A stretch of 23,708 nt of DNA, from the NCBI GenBank assembly GCA_023390395.1, contig JAEWCY010000040.1:1-23708 (forward strand), in the 5' to 3' direction. The notes beneath the pieces were generated by a model. It did no database searches. It was not told where the DNA came from and saw only the letters and a list, made by a program, of their open reading frames with translations. Each line of letters begins with the position of its first letter. Position 1 is the stretch's first letter. This DNA comes from Pseudomonadota bacterium. Its GTDB lineage: Bacteria; Desulfobacterota; Desulfovibrionia; Desulfovibrionales; Desulfovibrionaceae. Shown here piece after piece: positions 22,152 to 23,708 of this stretch. The translations under genes were made by a program, and so were the position numbers.

Positions 22152-22799
22152 CTAGTAGCCGACCGTGAACCGCCGGCCCGTATGCTGCGGCCGCTCCAGC
22201 TCGTCGAGCATGGCCACGGCATAATCCGGCAGGCTGATGCGGCTCTCGCCGTCCGGGCCGACGAGCATGTCGTCCAGGCCCAGGCGGAACTTCCCGGTGC
22301 GCTCGCCCGGCTCGAGCCGGTGCGAGGGCGAAAGAAACGTCCATGCGATGCCCGGTTCGGCCTTGAGCATCTCCTTGACCTCGGCCGTGGACTTGGCCCC
22401 GCCTTCCCATTCCTTAGGAAATTCCGGCCGGTCCATGTTGCGCACGCCCGGCGCGACGAAAAGCGTTCCGGCTCCACCCACGGCCAGGATGCGCGTAAGG
22501 CCGGCCCGCTTCATGGCGTCGAGAATGGCCCTCGTGCCCTGGCGCTGGGCCGCGATGCGCGCCGCGAGGGACAGATCGCGCGGCGGGGCGTAGGCATGGA
22601 TGACGGCCTCCTGACCGGCCAGGGCCGCAGCCAGGGCCGCGACGTCGACGATGTCCGCGGCTTTGGCCGTGAGGTTCGGATGGGACGGCAGCTTTTCGAC
22701 GTGCCGCACGATGGCCGTGACGGCATGTCCGCGAGCCAGGGCCTCGGTCAAAATGGCGGAGCCGACGTAGCCCGTGGCCCCGATGATGGCGATGCGCAT
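22152..22799 (-). CDS. NAD(P)-binding SDR-like oxidoreductase (NmrA/epimerase type)
   Basis: The 215-residue protein is an atypical short-chain dehydrogenase with the nucleotide-binding motif IAIIGATGYVGSAI (GxxGxxG) at residues 3-16, HAVTAIVRHVEKLP after strand 2, KAADIVDVAALAAAL and VIHAYAPP. AVGGAGTLFVAPG follows where classical SDRs have the catalytic Ser; no YxxxK is evident, as in NmrA/YwnB-like proteins, some of which act as redox sensors or flavin/biliverdin-type reductases. Substrate unknown. The ATG at 22799 has GGAGG 6 nt upstream; the frame upstream to 22841 covers the promoter. A clear promoter and a palindrome precede it. Confidence 0.85.
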   Translation of the reverse strand: MRIAIIGATGYVGSAILTEALARGHAVTAIVRHVEKLPSHPNLTAKAADIVDVAALAAALAGQEAVIHAYAPPRDLSLAARIAAQRQGTRAILDAMKRAGLTRILAVGGAGTLFVAPGVRNMDRPEFPKEWEGGAKSTAEVKEMLKAEPGIAWTFLSPSHRLEPGERTGKFRLGLDDMLVGPDGESRISLPDYAVAMLDELERPQHTGRRFTVGY

Positions 22800-22819
22800 G
22801 ATGCGCCTCCTTTGCACTG

Positions 22820-22835
22820 TGCTTTCCAGAAAGCA
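22820..22835. promoter_or_regulatory. Operator-like palindrome over the -10 box
   Basis: TGCTTTC-CA-GAAAGCA is a perfect inverted repeat with 7-bp arms and a 2-nt centre. It overlaps the -10 box of the SDR-like gene by four bases and covers the expected transcription start, which is the usual place for a dimeric repressor. The regulator is not identified and none is encoded nearby. Confidence 0.5.
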
Positions 22836-22859
22836 TACCATTTGTTAGCACGTTGTGAA
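22832..22859 (-). promoter_or_regulatory. Promoter of the SDR-like gene
   Basis: On the minus strand TTCACA (22854-22859, 5 of 6 to TTGACA) is followed after 16 nt by TATGCT (22832-22837, 4 of 6 to TATAAT). This places the start about 25 nt before the ribosome site. Confidence 0.55.
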
Positions 22860-22908
22860 GCTGACAGTTCCCGACCCGGGCAGCGCCGCCGTCAGCCCGC
22901 CCATTCTC

Positions 22909-22935
22909 GGGCCGCAGCGGCTTCCCGTGCGGCCC
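22909..22935 (+). other. Hairpin in the leader of the DUF362 gene
   Basis: GGGCCGCA (22909-22916) pairs perfectly with TGCGGCCC (22928-22935) across an 11-nt loop, about 45 bp before the DUF362 start. No T-run follows. The function is unknown; in a sequence this GC-rich such a stem may arise by chance. Confidence 0.3.
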
Positions 22936-22980
22936 TGTGAGCCGTCCCTGCCCGCAACGCCCGATCCCCGGAGGAAACGC

Positions 22981-23708
22981 ATGCAGCGCCCCCGTGTCGC
23001 CCTGGCTTCGCGCCCGGTCCCCGAGAGCCCCACGCGCTATACCAGTCAAAGCCTTTCCCTGGTCACGGACCTCGTGGCCGAGGCCGTTTCCGCCTGCTGC
23101 GACCTGCCGGCGCTCGTGCGGGGCCGGCGCGTCCTGGTCAAGCCCAATCTGGTGCGGCCCGATCCGCGCAACCCCTGCGCCATCGTCACCGACGAGCGGG
23201 TCATCCTGGCCATGGTGCGGCTGCTGCGCGACGCCGGCGCGACGCGCGTGGCCGTGGGCGACAATCCCGGCTACGGCCTTGCCCTGGAAACGGCGCTGGC
23301 GTGCCTGACGGATTTCACCCGCGCCGTGGAAGCGGCCGGCGGGGAAATCGTCTATTTCGACAGGACGCGGCCCGTGCCGGTCCCCAATCCCGGCGCGTTC
23401 CTCTTCGATCCCGTGAGCCTCCCCCGCGAGGCGGTGGAAGCCGACGTCCTGGTCAACCTGCCGAAAATGAAGACCCATGTGCACACCCTGGTCACCCTAG
23501 GCATCAAGAACCTCTACGGCCTGGTGCTCGACGACCAGCGCATGTTCTGCCACCGCAACGACATCAACGCCAAGGTGGTGGACATCCTGCGCGTGGTGCG
23601 CCCGGCCCTGACCGTGCTCGACGGGCTGTGGGCCGTGCAGGGGCAGGCGCCGCTCTCCGGCGCGGCCGTGCCGGACATGAACGTCATCGCCGCCGGCACG
23701 GACGTGTG
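22981..23708 (+). CDS. DUF362 domain-containing protein (partial, 3' end outside the window)
   Basis: The frame is open from ATG 22981 to the window edge (242 codons and two bases). It shows DUF362 features: RRVLVKPNLVRPDPRNP, AIVTDERVILAMVRLLRDAG, VAVGDNPGYG, ADVLVNLPKMKTHVHTLVTL (given in part), GIKNLYGLV and DINAKVVDILRVVRPALTVLDG. The family includes proteins with or without a C-terminal ferredoxin domain; the part that would show cluster-binding cysteines is beyond the edge. Function is not established, though members often accompany redox genes in anaerobes. GGAGG lies 6 nt before the ATG. It diverges from the SDR-like gene. Confidence 0.88.
   Translation, partial: MQRPRVALASRPVPESPTRYTSQSLSLVTDLVAEAVSACCDLPALVRGRRVLVKPNLVRPDPRNPCAIVTDERVILAMVRLLRDAGATRVAVGDNPGYGLALETALACLTDFTRAVEAAGGEIVYFDRTRPVPVPNPGAFLFDPVSLPREAVEADVLVNLPKMKTHVHTLVTLGIKNLYGLVLDDQRMFCHRNDINAKVVDILRVVRPALTVLDGLWAVQGQAPLSGAAVPDMNVIAAGTDV

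Noticed and set aside
22853..22870. TTGTGAAG with ACAG downstream as a second Rex site
   Set aside because: Only one half-site fits; the expected second half at 4 nt spacing is absent.
1..23708. tRNA, rRNA or riboswitch genes
   Set aside because: No cloverleaf with a GGTTCGA-type T-arm, no rRNA segments and no cobalamin or FMN riboswitch consensus could be recognised by eye near cobS or ribE.

Overview
The window is GC-rich and gene-dense and looks like a chromosomal segment of a sulfate-reducing deltaproteobacterium of the Desulfovibrio group (Desulfovibrio / Solidesulfovibrio type). The best clue is the split ATP synthase locus: the F0 genes (two small accessory membrane proteins, subunit a, subunit c) stand apart from F1 and are followed by the redox repressor gene rex, the arrangement I know from Desulfovibrio vulgaris. 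The genus is inferred from gene content and order only.

Layout. (1) 1-1993, minus: mreB then mreC, the rod-shape genes; mreC runs off the left edge and appears to start with ATT. (2) 2101-4274, plus: a YhcC-type radical SAM protein, an O6-alkylguanine-DNA alkyltransferase and riboflavin synthase. (3) 4346-12902, all minus and probably one or a few long transcripts, read in order: atpZ, atpI, atpB, atpE, rex, a SAM hydrolase, cobS, fliJ, motE-like, truA and a large FliD-like protein. Several of these genes overlap. (4) 13212-13637, plus: a small secreted ten-cysteine protein. (5) 14095-18039, minus: a lipoprotein peptide-binding protein, then a bifunctional RelA/SpoT enzyme. (6) 18322-21540, plus: a 1072-residue SWIM-SNF2 helicase-like ATPase, closed by a strong two-way terminator. 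(7) 21635-22799, minus: an NAD(P)-binding SDR-like protein and a SpoIIAA/STAS-like protein. (8) 22981 to the right edge, plus: a DUF362 protein, truncated.

The most unusual structure is a dispersed non-coding foldback element. Two copies (about 10021-10306 and 13666-14067) share an architecture: at each end an odd-length, perfect 23-nt palindrome of a G-run and a C-run around ATGAT or ATCAT, then a conserved core, then a nested imperfect inverted repeat. The left and right end palindromes differ by a compensated base-pair flip, so the hairpin is kept while the sequence changes. A related single hairpin lies between ribE and the FliD-like gene. The ends sit 20-30 bp from stop codons, so they may also serve as terminators, and one end supplies the ribosome-binding site of the SAM hydrolase.

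The regulatory reading of most interest is a close match to a Rex operator (12 of 14 half-site bases) just downstream of a candidate promoter for the F0 operon. Because rex is the fifth gene of that cluster, this suggests a NADH-sensing feedback loop on ATP synthase. Subunit c also carries Gln, Glu, Ser and Tyr at positions that bind Na+ in Na+-type c-rings. No rRNA, tRNA, CRISPR array, insertion sequence or phage gene was seen.
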